Virus record (IMG/VR): IMGVR_UViG_3300028831_000054
Location: 1 to 46,037 of that record
Length of the DNA stretch: 46,037 nt
From: a virus
Strand: one strand, 5' to 3'
Part shown: in pieces, positions 8,148 through 16,729 of the stretch
How positions within the stretch are numbered: position 1 is the stretch's first letter
Layout of the letters: each line of letters starts with the position of its first letter
Position numbers and translations under genes: made by a program
Notes under the pieces: model-generated
Databases searched by the model: none
What the model saw: only the letters and a program-made list of their open reading frames with translations
What the model was told of the DNA's origin: nothing

Positions 8148-10981
8148 TGCCTGATAATTGGTGGGAAAGCGCTCCGGTCGTCAGCCCTGCAAGCGATCCC
8201 AGCTTTACGGGCGTCATTCCCGGCGTCCCGAAGCCTAAGGAGCCGAAGTCGCCCGTCTTCGTGCCGAAGGGCGCGACGCAGATGTTCAATCCCAACACCG
8301 GGCAATATGAGGCAATTCCCGGCGCACCGGGCGACGATGAAAAGGACGCGCTCAGCGGCGCGATCCGCGACCTCGGCATCGACGAACTGGTCAACAACGT
8401 CAAGAAGGCTCGCACTGCAGTCAAAGGCGGGTATGCCACCGGAATCACGGGCGCTGTTTTGAGCCACGTACCGGGAACGGATGCGGCCGACTTTCGAGGT
8501 TACATCGACGCCATTCAAGGCGGCGTAATCCTTGAAAAGCTGCAAGCCTTGAAAGAGGCCAGTAAGACCGGAGCTTCCGGCTTGGGTGCGCTTTCCGAAA
8601 AGGAAGGCGACAGGTTGGCCGCCAGCGTCGCGGCGATCAAACCGAACATGAGCGACGAAGCGTTGCAGGAAAGCTTGGACGCGATCGAGAAGCACGCCAA
8701 TTTCCTGCGCGCGGTCGCGGACGGGAAGGATCCGCGCGACCCGAACGTGGCGAAGCAATACGGCCTTGGTGTCGTCCCGGCGGGCATTGATACAAACGGC
8801 GGAGCGGGGGGCGGCGGTGGAGGCGGTGACGGCCCGCCCGGCGCAAAGAACCTCAGCCCCCAGCAGGAGAAGGCGTACAAAGCCTTCCTGAGCGCCAACC
8901 CGAACCCAAGCGGCCCGCAGGTCAAGGCGTTCCTCGAAGGGTTGGGCGTCGGCAATGTCGGTAATGCGGAAGAAATCGCGAAGGCCATCAAGGCGGGCGA
9001 AGGCATCAGCACGGACATCCGCCGTCCCGACATCGAAGCCGCGACCGCATCGAAGACTGAAGACCTGTTGAAGCGTGGCCGTGGCCGCGGTGCCAGCACG
9101 GCCGCAGGAGCACTGGACACCCTCTCTCTAGGTGGTTGGGATGAGTTCCAGGGCGCGCTGGATGCCGTTGAGGGTTCCCTAAAAGGCAAGGGCAGCTTCA
9201 GCGATCTTTACGACATCAACGTCGGGGCCAACCGAGCCGCCAACGCGATCCGGCAGGAAGACCACCCGTGGTTCTACGGCGGTGGGCAACTTGCCGGCGC
9301 GGTCGCGCTGCCGATGGGTGAAGTCGGGACTGTGGGCCAAGCCGCTCTGAAAGCGGGTGGTTATGGTGCGGCTTACGGCTTCGGTAGCGGGACGGACACC
9401 GGCGACCGGTTGGGCCGTGCCGCGATCGGTGGCGCGACAGGAGCCGCCGGTGGGGCGGCATTGAGCGCGCTCGCTCCCTACGTCGCTTCCCGTTTGCCGA
9501 TGCGGGCCGGTGGAGCTTCGCGAGGTATGGCACCTGATGTCGCTGCTGCTGCCGAGCGTCAGCAAGTAAGCCTTCTGCGTCCTATGGTGGACGAAAGCGC
9601 GCTTGCGCCGTTTCAAAAGCTGGCCGGAACAGAAAACGCAGGCCCGATTATTGAGCAGGGCGGCAACCGCGTACTCGGGGAGATTGAGGCTGCTACAGGC
9701 AGGCTCGGGCAGGGTGGCAACGCAAGCAATCGTGAGGCGCAGGGCGAAGCGCTGCGGCAGATTGCAAAGGAAGTCCAGGCAGCCAACCGGGAAGGCACCA
9801 GCGCCGCATACAAAGCCGCCGAGCAACTGCAACCGGATGCGATGGTCGAGCCCGCGACAATGCGGCAGCGGGTCGACGCCAAGCTGGAGCAGCTTGCTCT
9901 CCGGCCTTCGCAGAACAGAGCCGAAATCCTGGCTCTTAAACGTTACCGTGCCGACCTCGATAAGCCGTTGCCCTTGAAGGAAGTCCGCAACATGCGGACG
10001 GACGCCTACGACAACGTGTATGGCGGAGCTACCTCAAGAAGCTCGGAGCAGAAGCGCGCTGATCGGTTCATGATGGGCGTGATCGACGCCGCCAACACGG
10101 ATATTGAAGCATCGCTTACTCCGGAAGCGCTGGCGGCGTACAAGGCCGCAGATGCGCTTCATCGAGAAAACAAGACGCTCTACAAGGAGGCGTTCAAGCC
10201 GTTGTTCGGGGCCGACGAGGGCCAACTCGACAAGTTATCGGCTGAGCAAATCCACGACAAATTCAAGCGAGCGGTGAACACCAACGGCCGCGCAATCGCT
10301 GCTTTCCATCGTCGGATGCCTCTGGAGCAAAGCCGCGACTTCGCTGCGACCATTGCCGAAAGGCTTGGACGGAGCGCTTCCGACGCTCCTTTCGACGCAC
10401 AACTGTTCCTCAACCAAACCAAGGATTTCAGCCCGAGCGCGATCAAGACGCTGTTTGGACCGGGGGGCGAACAGACCATTGCCGATCTTCGGCTCCTGTC
10501 GCGCAAATTGCTCGACACCGGCGCGAGCCAGACCGGTGTTGCTACTCGCGCCGGTTATCTCGAGCGGCAGGGGTGGAGGCAGGCTGCTCGGGGATTTCTG
10601 AGTGGCATCACCGGCATCTTCAAGAGTGCTGGAGGCGTGGGTGCTGCCGGCGCAAGCGGTGCCGCGGGGTATGCGGGCGGGGGAGTGACCGGAATGACGG
10701 TCGCAGCAGGAACCGCTGCGACCATTGCCGGCGGGAGAGAGGTCGGCCGCGTTCTTAGTGCTCGCGCCATGATTAATCCACGGGTGGCACGCTGGCTGGC
10801 GCAGACCGCTGACGTGAGTTCGGCGAAAGCAGCACAGGAGCAAGTGCGCCGGTTGAGTGTCATCATCTCACGGGAACCTGCAATCGCGAACGATCTTCAG
10901 CCCCTTCACGACATGCTTACTCAACGGCTTACTCAGCCGTTAGCCGCCCAGCCCCAGACCGAAGGTAACGACCAGCAATAA
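8147..10981 (+). CDS. Large ejection (internal virion) protein
   Basis: A 944-residue protein coupled by a TGATG overlap to the GH108 gene. It has a Pro-rich N-terminus, helical segments, a Gly-rich linker near residues 223-233, a central Gly/Ala-rich hydrophobic block (about residues 385-445), coiled-coil segments and another Gly/Ala-rich hydrophobic block near 820-865. The hydrophobic glycine-rich blocks suggest membrane insertion on ejection. It is the longest protein of the genome, as is usual for the largest podophage ejection protein. Confidence 0.75.
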   Translation: MPDNWWESAPVVSPASDPSFTGVIPGVPKPKEPKSPVFVPKGATQMFNPNTGQYEAIPGAPGDDEKDALSGAIRDLGIDELVNNVKKARTAVKGGYATGITGAVLSHVPGTDAADFRGYIDAIQGGVILEKLQALKEASKTGASGLGALSEKEGDRLAASVAAIKPNMSDEALQESLDAIEKHANFLRAVADGKDPRDPNVAKQYGLGVVPAGIDTNGGAGGGGGGGDGPPGAKNLSPQQEKAYKAFLSANPNPSGPQVKAFLEGLGVGNVGNAEEIAKAIKAGEGISTDIRRPDIEAATASKTEDLLKRGRGRGASTAAGALDTLSLGGWDEFQGALDAVEGSLKGKGSFSDLYDINVGANRAANAIRQEDHPWFYGGGQLAGAVALPMGEVGTVGQAALKAGGYGAAYGFGSGTDTGDRLGRAAIGGATGAAGGAALSALAPYVASRLPMRAGGASRGMAPDVAAAAERQQVSLLRPMVDESALAPFQKLAGTENAGPIIEQGGNRVLGEIEAATGRLGQGGNASNREAQGEALRQIAKEVQAANREGTSAAYKAAEQLQPDAMVEPATMRQRVDAKLEQLALRPSQNRAEILALKRYRADLDKPLPLKEVRNMRTDAYDNVYGGATSRSSEQKRADRFMMGVIDAANTDIEASLTPEALAAYKAADALHRENKTLYKEAFKPLFGADEGQLDKLSAEQIHDKFKRAVNTNGRAIAAFHRRMPLEQSRDFAATIAERLGRSASDAPFDAQLFLNQTKDFSPSAIKTLFGPGGEQTIADLRLLSRKLLDTGASQTGVATRAGYLERQGWRQAARGFLSGITGIFKSAGGVGAAGASGAAGYAGGGVTGMTVAAGTAATIAGGREVGRVLSARAMINPRVARWLAQTADVSSAKAAQEQVRRLSVIISREPAIANDLQPLHDMLTQRLTQPLAAQPQTEGNDQQ

Positions 10982-10984
10982 GGT

Positions 10985-11004
10985 CATGGCGCGGAAGCGC
11001 CATG
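10985..11004 (+). terminator. Perfect hairpin after the ejection operon
   Basis: CATGGCGC (10985-10992) and GCGCCATG (10997-11004) form a perfect 8-bp stem closed by a GGAA loop, a GNRA-type tetraloop. It begins four bases after the ejection-protein stop. No T-run follows, so a role in mRNA processing or stability is as likely as termination. Confidence 0.45.
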
Positions 11005-11081
11005 GGGACGGGCACCAGACGACTATCGCCCCAAGCAACAACAGCAGTTGGCCTATCCGCACGTCTGCGAGCCTAGCTTAA
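10986..11081 (+). CDS. Possible 31-residue ORF before the tailspike
   Basis: An ATG at 10986 with a modest AAGG four bases upstream opens 31 codons beginning MARKRHGDG. The ORF overlaps the stable hairpin and has no recognisable motif. It may be chance; the 115-base gap otherwise holds only the hairpin and the tailspike ribosome site. Confidence 0.25.
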   Translation: MARKRHGDGHQTTIAPSNNSSWPIRTSASLA

Positions 11082-11096
11082 TTTCGAGGAAAATCC

Positions 11097-13325
11097 ATGC
11101 CCGAAATGTTCGTCATGCCCTTTCGTCCGGCTTACGACAGCAATGGCGCGACCATACCGGGCGCGCAGGCATGGTTCACTTTGTCTGGCACGAACGATCC
11201 TAGCCCTGTTTACACGACAAGCTCCCTCACGACCCCGCGCACCAACCCGATCGTAGCTAACGGCGTAGGCAAGTTCCCCCGGTCCTATCTCGACCCCGCG
11301 ATCACAGGGGGAGCGGGGTATCGGGTGCGGATCTACAGCGCTGATGCCGTGGTCGGTGTCGATACGCCAATCGAGGAATATGATCCCTATACCGGAGCGG
11401 AGCAGGGATCGCAGGGCGTGGCGGGACCAGGCGGTGGGGGGGAGGTGGCCACTCGAACCACCTTGTCAGCGATCGTCGGCCAAGCCGAGGGCGCGACGCA
11501 TTACCTCACGGAGCTCGGCCGCGAAGGCATGTTCGTATGGGATAGCTCAGACTTGAGCGATGAAGTTGTGGCGGATTCCCAGCAGGGCATCTACGTTGCT
11601 TCCGACTTGGATCCAACCGGCGTCCAAGGTGCGTGGGTTCGCCAAGTCGACGGTGCCTACAACGTCAAGTGGTTCGGCGCGACTGGCGATGGTTCGACCG
11701 ATGACGGCGCGGCTGTCCTTGCTGCTCTAGCCTATCTCGGGGCCGCGTCGCAAAGCGGCTTTGGCTACAGCTCGTCCACTTCCGAACTGTTCTTTCCCAA
11801 GGGGGATTACTTCCTCGGGACCAATACCCTCGAACTCACCTACACGACCATCCTGACTGGCGAAAGCACGGGCGGGGCCGGCGGCATGGCCACCCGCCTG
11901 CGCTGGTCGGCCAACACGACCGGCATTCGTACCCAGCGGGCCAACACGACCGGAGCAACGGCGACACAGGCATCTTCTGGGCATGGCGGCGACGGGTCGA
12001 TCATCCGTAACCTGTCGCTTGTCGGGGCCTTCACGACCACTGAAGGCGAATATCACGGCATCCAGCTCCGAGCGGTCGCCGCGATTTACGACTGCTACAT
12101 TCTAGGCTTCCAAGGCGACGGCATCTACATCAAGGCGACCATCGGTGGTGGCGCTGGGTCGGAAGGGGCGTGCAACCTTTTCGAGATCGATCACGTCTTC
12201 GTACAGGAGTGCCGTAACGGCCTTTACGTCGAGGGCGCCGATACCAACGCCGGAAACGCAAGGTCTTTTTCGGCGATCGCTTGTCGTCAGTGGGGTATCT
12301 GGGACAAGTCGTTCCTTGGTAACACCTATGCCGGTTGCCACATGGCCTCGAATGCCAAGAACGCGATCAACAACGGCTCCTCGCTAGCCGCATCCTTCGT
12401 CACCCAAGGAGGCAATCGCTACACAGTCATCAGGGGTCAGGAAACCGGAGCCTCGACCAACGCACCTACGGGGGCTGCCACAAACAATACTTGGTGGATC
12501 TGGGTTGAGGCGGGGGGCGCGACCACAGGCATTCCGGCTTGGGGAAGCGGGATGACCGTTCGTGCTGGCGGGGCCTATCTTGTGGAAGGACTTAGCAACA
12601 CGACCGCTTTGCTCAACCCTTATGCCGAAATCGACCAATATTCGCAGTTCGACCAGAACGTCAGCATCTTTGGTCATTCGTTCTTGCAGGGGCACATCAA
12701 GGTTTCCGGAGGGGTGGCAACCGCCAATCGCAGCGCGTCAATGGGAGCTTCGCTGAATGGCTACCGTTTCTACGGCAACACTGAGATCCGGGGCAGTATT
12801 AACGGAACTGCGGTGGAGAACTTCTTCGGCCCACAAACCGGGACTGCGGACGGCATAACCACTGGCTATACAACCAACACCTACCATGCGTACCGGGCAG
12901 TTATTTACGGTGGTGCAGAACTTGGCTCGATCACCTTCCGCGCCACCCTCGGTATTGATTACGATGCCAACGGCGGGGCGATGTGGCACCGCTTCAAGCT
13001 GGCCGGCACCGACAAGGCGACCTTCGACGCCAACGGGTGGAATCTCGTTACGGGCCTCGTTTACAAGATCAACTCTATTCAAGTCGTGGGCGCTCGCAAG
13101 ACCGGCTGGGCGGTTGACACCGGAACTGCCAAGAGAACGGCGAATGCGACCTATGCCGCCGGGACGACGCTGACTTTCAGCGGGACTTACGTTCAGGCCG
13201 AGCACACGGCTGTTGGGACACGTCTCGCGGCAGTCGAATCAGCGCTTCAGGATGCTACTCAAACGATCAAGGCGCTGAAGGACGACTTGCATGGCACCGC
13301 GGGACACGGGCTGATCGGAACCTAA
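11097..13325 (+). CDS. Tailspike with beta-helix (pectate-lyase-like) domain
   Basis: The 742-residue protein has an N-terminal virion-binding part (about residues 1-115, 'MPFRPAYDSNG', 'IVANGVGKFP'), a Gly-rich linker, and from about residue 190 the motif 'VKWFGATGDGSTDDGAAV' that opens parallel beta-helix pectate-lyase-type domains. The C-terminus ends in a short coiled coil. It should bind and possibly degrade a surface polysaccharide and so set host range. GAGGA lies before the ATG. Its stop overlaps that of the convergent gene on the minus strand. Confidence 0.85.
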   Translation: MPEMFVMPFRPAYDSNGATIPGAQAWFTLSGTNDPSPVYTTSSLTTPRTNPIVANGVGKFPRSYLDPAITGGAGYRVRIYSADAVVGVDTPIEEYDPYTGAEQGSQGVAGPGGGGEVATRTTLSAIVGQAEGATHYLTELGREGMFVWDSSDLSDEVVADSQQGIYVASDLDPTGVQGAWVRQVDGAYNVKWFGATGDGSTDDGAAVLAALAYLGAASQSGFGYSSSTSELFFPKGDYFLGTNTLELTYTTILTGESTGGAGGMATRLRWSANTTGIRTQRANTTGATATQASSGHGGDGSIIRNLSLVGAFTTTEGEYHGIQLRAVAAIYDCYILGFQGDGIYIKATIGGGAGSEGACNLFEIDHVFVQECRNGLYVEGADTNAGNARSFSAIACRQWGIWDKSFLGNTYAGCHMASNAKNAINNGSSLAASFVTQGGNRYTVIRGQETGASTNAPTGAATNNTWWIWVEAGGATTGIPAWGSGMTVRAGGAYLVEGLSNTTALLNPYAEIDQYSQFDQNVSIFGHSFLQGHIKVSGGVATANRSASMGASLNGYRFYGNTEIRGSINGTAVENFFGPQTGTADGITTGYTTNTYHAYRAVIYGGAELGSITFRATLGIDYDANGGAMWHRFKLAGTDKATFDANGWNLVTGLVYKINSIQVVGARKTGWAVDTGTAKRTANATYAAGTTLTFSGTYVQAEHTAVGTRLAAVESALQDATQTIKALKDDLHGTAGHGLIGT

Positions 13326-13531
13326 GTCGGCCAATCCGGCAGGTTCTGCCACGCCTCCGGTTCGATCTTCCGGCCTCGGGGATCGACCCAGCGATAGCGA
13401 CCGAGCCAGTCTTCGCCATATTCGCCGATCGTGATCTCGCCATTTGTGGTGACGACCAGACATTCCACCGTCTCGCCTCGGCCCAGTTCCCCAAGCGGGC
13501 AGCCGCCCATGTCACGCCATCCATTCAGCAT
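13322..13531 (-). CDS. Small protein on the opposite strand (DUF551-like character)
   Basis: A 69-residue gene facing the tailspike; the two stop codons overlap. It has a good leader on its own strand (AAGGCGG before the ATG at 13531), Trp- and Gly-rich sequence and an ending 'EAWQNLPDW'. The pattern of two beta strands followed by a Trp and a Pro-rich end recalls DUF551-type phage proteins, but the match is weak. It may carry its own promoter. Confidence 0.6.
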   Translation of the reverse strand: MLNGWRDMGGCPLGELGRGETVECLVVTTNGEITIGEYGEDWLGRYRWVDPRGRKIEPEAWQNLPDWPT

Positions 13532-13566
13532 TCCGCCTTCCTAACCGCCAGCAAAGGAGAAATGCA

Positions 13567-13686
13567 ATGGCGACTGCACCACCCGGAGGCCCGACGCCCA
13601 CACCGACTCCTACTCCGACGCCGACACCATCGCCGCTGCCGGACCCGGACAAGAAGCCCAAGCCGACACCGCCGGACGCCGCATAA
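13567..13686 (+). CDS. 39-residue Pro/Thr-repeat peptide
   Basis: An excellent AAAGGAGA ribosome site precedes ATG 13567. The peptide holds a run of alternating Thr-Pro pairs (residues 10-20) followed by an acidic/Lys-Pro tail and ends one base before the next start region. No signal peptide or membrane segment is present. The repeat is encoded by varied Thr and Pro codons, so it is selected at protein level rather than a plain DNA repeat. Function unknown. Confidence 0.65.
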   Translation: MATAPPGGPTPTPTPTPTPTPSPLPDPDKKPKPTPPDAA

Positions 13687-13687
13687 A

Positions 13688-14188
13688 ATGCAGCCGCAAG
13701 AGATTATCCTTGCGGCGGTGGTCCTGCTGATCGGGGTTCCTTCTGCACGGAGGAACCCCACGGCGGCGGCATTGGTCGGCGCATGGTTTGTCACGAAGGT
13801 GATCTACCTTGTCACCGGGGACAGCTTGCCGGTCCAGTTCTTCGTGTTCCCGGATATTGGTGTCATCACGATTATCCTCTGCAAGCCAGAGTACCAGCCC
13901 TGCGAAGAGTACCGGAGCATCTGGCACCAGCTTTGGTGCATCCTCGCCGAGCGTAGTCCGTCTGACCGCGTGGTAATGCTGATCTTCCCCATTGAGTGGG
14001 GGATTTACGTCAGCACGCTCGGGGCGGTCTCCGTCTGGTGGCTGCTGTGGGGCCTTAGCATCCTTCAGTTCCTTGCTGCCGGTGCAGAGCCGCTGGCCGA
14101 ATATCTCCACCGCCGCGATGCCGACGCGGCCGAAACCCCCGGTCCTGGGGCCATGCTCGTTGCGTACCCAGGGGGAGGCTATGGATGA
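13688..14188 (+). CDS. Polytopic membrane protein at head of lysis cassette
   Basis: I choose ATG 13688, one base after the previous stop. The 166-residue product has about four hydrophobic segments (near 5-18, 25-43, 48-66 and 92-130) and a hydrophilic tail. Several Cys residues lie in the loop near 65-85. It could be a holin or a membrane-bound inhibitor; position at the start of the lysis genes is the only guide. Confidence 0.6.
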   Translation: MQPQEIILAAVVLLIGVPSARRNPTAAALVGAWFVTKVIYLVTGDSLPVQFFVFPDIGVITIILCKPEYQPCEEYRSIWHQLWCILAERSPSDRVVMLIFPIEWGIYVSTLGAVSVWWLLWGLSILQFLAAGAEPLAEYLHRRDADAAETPGPGAMLVAYPGGGYG

Positions 14189-14570
14189 GCTTCTCGGCAA
14201 AATCTTCAACGCTGCGACCGGCGTATGGGCGATTTTCTGCGCCATCGTCGTCGCCCTGTTCAAGGCGTGGCCAGCAGTCATGGGGCGCCTCAACGAACGG
14301 CGCCGGGACATGGCGGCCGAAGAAGCGAGCGACTGGGAGCGCCTTCGCTCGGAAAGGGACAGGCTTCGCGGACTACTCGAAGGCACCGACAGTCTGCTGG
14401 CCGCTCGTGACGCGAAGATTGCCCAGCTCCAGCAAGAGAAGGTCGAGCTGTTGAGCCGGGCCATCCAAGCCGAGGCCACCCTTCAAGGGTATGGAGAGGC
14501 CCGCCAGCGGCTTGCCGTTGAGGAAGCGGCCAAGCGCCTTGCCCCGCCCGAGGGAGGCGGCGGTGAATGA
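14181..14570 (+). CDS. Membrane-anchored coiled-coil protein
   Basis: 129 residues from ATG 14181 (GGGGGAGG upstream), overlapping the previous gene by 8 bases. One membrane segment near residues 13-34 is followed by a long charged coiled coil (about 50-115) with Leu heptads. That is the shape of an inner-membrane spanin, but a better spanin pair lies at 16722-17301, so this could be a second envelope protein or a holin antagonist. Confidence 0.6.
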   Translation: MDELLGKIFNAATGVWAIFCAIVVALFKAWPAVMGRLNERRRDMAAEEASDWERLRSERDRLRGLLEGTDSLLAARDAKIAQLQQEKVELLSRAIQAEATLQGYGEARQRLAVEEAAKRLAPPEGGGGE

Positions 14571-14794
14571 CTGGCTTCCTCGCCGAGCTCCTTCGGGATC
14601 CAAAGACCCTGGCAGTAATCCTGACCTCGTTCGGCGGCGCCATCGGATGGCTCATCAAGAAGGACCGCGACTGCCAGCGGCGCGAGGCCGTCATGGAGCG
14701 CGACCTGAGCTTCATGCGCGAGCGCCTGTCCAAGGCCGAAGGCTCGGTCGAGACCCTTTGCAACCTTCTCAAACGGGAGACGCACATTGGTTGA
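14567..14794 (+). CDS. Small membrane protein, lysis cassette
   Basis: 75 residues from ATG 14567 in an ATGA overlap. One hydrophobic segment (about 14-31) precedes a basic then charged helical tail with two Cys. Single-span proteins of this size in lysis cassettes are often holin-like or antiholin-like. Function is inferred from position. Confidence 0.6.
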   Translation: MTGFLAELLRDPKTLAVILTSFGGAIGWLIKKDRDCQRREAVMERDLSFMRERLSKAEGSVETLCNLLKRETHIG

Positions 14795-15182
14795 CGATCC
14801 CGCTGTAGAGATAGCCGCGTTCCTCGGGAGAGGCTGGCATATCGTCCTTGAGGATGCGCCCTCAGCGGTCATTCTTGTCGATACCGGTGGACGCATCCAG
14901 TGGGCGAACCGGGCCTTCATCACCTTGTTCGGATATGCGCGCCCCGAAATCGTCGGCAAGCAGGTCAATTTCCTTCTCCCCGAGGACCGTAGGGAAAGGC
15001 ACGGCGAGTACATCGCCGGCTGGTTCAAACACCCCCGCCCGCGCCCGATGGGGACCGACCTCAATATCCAGGGGTCGAACAAGAACGGCGACCTGCTCGA
15101 TCTCGACATCAAGCTGACCCCGATCGAGACCGAAGGCGGCATCATGGCTCTCGCGTGGATCATGGAAAGAGAGAAGCCGTGA
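14787..15182 (+). CDS. Stand-alone PAS-domain protein in the lysis cassette
   Basis: 131 residues from TTG 14787 with GGGAGA upstream, overlapping the previous gene by 8 bases. Almost the whole protein is one PAS domain (residues about 20-127): 'PSAVILVDTGGRIQWANRAF', 'LFGYARPEIVGK', 'LLPEDRR' and a C-terminal strand pair ending near 'ALAWIMERE'. No kinase, cyclase, HTH or membrane part is attached. PAS domains sense redox state, light or small ligands, or dimerise. The stop overlaps the endolysin start (GTGA), so the two are translated together. Confidence 0.85.
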   Translation: MVDDPAVEIAAFLGRGWHIVLEDAPSAVILVDTGGRIQWANRAFITLFGYARPEIVGKQVNFLLPEDRRERHGEYIAGWFKHPRPRPMGTDLNIQGSNKNGDLLDLDIKLTPIETEGGIMALAWIMEREKP

Positions 15183-15799
15183 GCTGGAAAGACACCCAGC
15201 GGAAGCTCAACAGCTTTGGTTACGCCCTATCCGAAGACGGAGTGCCCGGCCCCAAGACCTATGCGGCGCTGTTCGCGTACATGGGAGCCAGGGACACCGC
15301 GACGGCTTTCGGCAAGGCGGCGGCAGACTTGTTCCCGCAGTACGAGATCACGACGCCGCTCCGGATCGCGCACTTCATGGCCCAGGCATCGGCCGAGACA
15401 GGCGGCTTCAGGTGGCTGCGCGAGATATGGGGGCCGACCGCGGCCCAGCGTGGCTATGAGGGCCGAGTGGACCTCGGGAATGTGATTGCCGGCGATGGGC
15501 AGAAGTTCCTCGGGCGGGGCGTGTTCCAGATCACGGGCCGCGACAATTACGAGCGCTACGGCAAGCGGTGCGGCTTGGACCTCGCCTGTGATCCGAAACT
15601 CGCGGAAGACCCCGCCACGGCGCTCAAGATCGCGTGCATGTACTGGGCCGACCACCGGCTCAACGCCTATGCTGACGCCGACAACATTCTCGGCACGTCG
15701 AACGGGATCAACCGCGGCAATCCCGCCAGCATTCGCGAGCCCAACGGATACGAGGACCGGAAGGCAGCGCTTCGCAAGGCCAAGGCGGTGCTGTCGTGA
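15179..15799 (+). CDS. GH19-type endolysin with N-terminal wall-binding motif
   Basis: I start at GTG 15179 (GTGA overlap) rather than GTG 15155, giving 206 residues. The first 32 residues resemble a peptidoglycan-binding repeat ('LNSFGYALSEDGVPGPKTY'). Residues 58-200 match GH19 chitinase/lysozyme-like endolysins: 'MAQASAETGGF' with the likely catalytic Glu73, a second Glu at 82, and 'FLGRGVFQITGRDNYERYG' at 110-128. It should cleave peptidoglycan. There is no signal peptide, so export depends on a holin. Confidence 0.9.
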   Translation: MSWKDTQRKLNSFGYALSEDGVPGPKTYAALFAYMGARDTATAFGKAAADLFPQYEITTPLRIAHFMAQASAETGGFRWLREIWGPTAAQRGYEGRVDLGNVIAGDGQKFLGRGVFQITGRDNYERYGKRCGLDLACDPKLAEDPATALKIACMYWADHRLNAYADADNILGTSNGINRGNPASIREPNGYEDRKAALRKAKAVLS

Positions 15800-16086
15800 A
15801 GAAGTTCCTCGGCGACCTCTTCAAGGGCGTCAACGGGCAGTCCTGGGAACTCGCCCGCATCATGTCGGCATGGGCGATCATCTCCTATTCGTTCGCCTTC
15901 CTGTGGGCGCTGATCCGTCTTCAGAAGGTGCCGGATTGGGCGAGTCTCGGAACCGGCTACGGCGCGGTTCTGCTGGGTGCTGGAGCCTACATCGGCATCA
16001 AAGACCTCGCCCGCGCTCAAGCCGCTTCCGTGACCTCCGCAGCAGCTACCGATGCTGGCGTCAAGCCGCCGCCGGGGACGCCATGA
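15796..16086 (+). CDS. Holin-like protein with two membrane segments
   Basis: 96 residues from GTG 15796 in a GTGA overlap with the endolysin stop. Two hydrophobic segments (about 24-41 and 51-68) are joined by a short loop, with a hydrophilic Ala/Thr/Pro tail. That is class II holin topology, and the place right after the endolysin supports the call. It would open the inner membrane to release the endolysin. Confidence 0.7.
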   Translation: MKKFLGDLFKGVNGQSWELARIMSAWAIISYSFAFLWALIRLQKVPDWASLGTGYGAVLLGAGAYIGIKDLARAQAASVTSAAATDAGVKPPPGTP

Positions 16087-16262
16087 GGACCGCAGCCGCC
16101 ATCGCAATCTTCGTGTTCGTGATCGTGGTGCTGGCTACCGTTTGGGCCAAGCAGCATCAGGCGATCTATGCGGTGCCGTTGGTCAAGGCCGCCGGCCCGA
16201 TCTGCCCGCATTTCGAGGCGCATCCCTGCTCGCGGATGAACTGTTCGCGGAGGATAGCGTGA
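16083..16262 (+). CDS. 59-residue signal-anchored protein
   Basis: ATG 16083 overlaps the holin-like stop (ATGA). A hydrophobic segment at residues 3-21 is followed by a short tail with Cys at 41, 49 and 54. It could be an exported or membrane-tethered lysis accessory protein. It resembles nothing I can name. Confidence 0.55.
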   Translation: MRTAAAIAIFVFVIVVLATVWAKQHQAIYAVPLVKAAGPICPHFEAHPCSRMNCSRRIA

Positions 16263-16267
16263 TGCGG

Positions 16268-16462
16268 CTAGAACTGCGCGCCGAACTTTCGCTTGCCCAG
16301 CACGAGCTGCCAGAGACCTTCGCGGATGCACAGCTCGATCCGGCGGGTGAAAACCTCGCCGCTGCGAACAGGCCGCCACCGCCACAGCACCAGCGAATAG
16401 AAGCGATACGGTGGGTTCCAAATGAACTCGAATCGAGGCCGGTGAAGGGATCGAATGAACAT
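16268..16462 (-). CDS. Small aromatic, basic protein on the opposite strand
   Basis: 64 residues read on the minus strand from ATG 16462. The product is rich in Trp, Tyr, Phe and Arg ('WNPPYRFYSLVLWRWRP'), a make-up seen in small phage genes, and its third codon positions are GC-rich. The competing plus-strand reading (16262-16474) has a weak codon pattern and no aromatic structure, so I prefer the minus strand. Function unknown. Confidence 0.5.
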   Translation of the reverse strand: MFIRSLHRPRFEFIWNPPYRFYSLVLWRWRPVRSGEVFTRRIELCIREGLWQLVLGKRKFGAQF

Positions 16463-16495
16463 GCTTTTGCCTAGCACAAACGAGCGAGGAACGCC

Positions 16496-16729
16496 ATGAG
16501 CGAAGAACCACTCGCACCGAGGATCGAGTTCTTCTCCCGTCGCAACCGGAAGTCGAAGGAGCTGATCTATTACTTCCGGGTCAGAGCGGCCAACGGCAAG
16601 ATCGTCGTGCCGAGCCAGGGCTACTCTAGGAAGGTGGATTGCATACAGACTGCCTCGCACCTTCGCGGGACGCTGATCGAAGCGCGCATGTTCGACATGG
16701 ACAAGGGCGGGAGCGAGATCGATGCTTAA
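16496..16729 (+). CDS. DUF1508 (YegP-like) domain protein
   Basis: 77 residues; GAGGAA precedes ATG 16496. The core 'YFRVRAANGKIVVPSQGY' followed by a helix with paired basic residues matches the DUF1508 fold, in which two short beta strands and a helix form one repeat. Its job in phages is not known. It overlaps the spanin gene start by 8 bases. Confidence 0.7.
   Translation: MSEEPLAPRIEFFSRRNRKSKELIYYFRVRAANGKIVVPSQGYSRKVDCIQTASHLRGTLIEARMFDMDKGGSEIDA

Noticed and set aside
16262-16474. 70-codon plus-strand ORF
   Set aside because: The minus-strand reading has better codon pattern and aromatic content, although a TGATG overlap favours the plus strand slightly.
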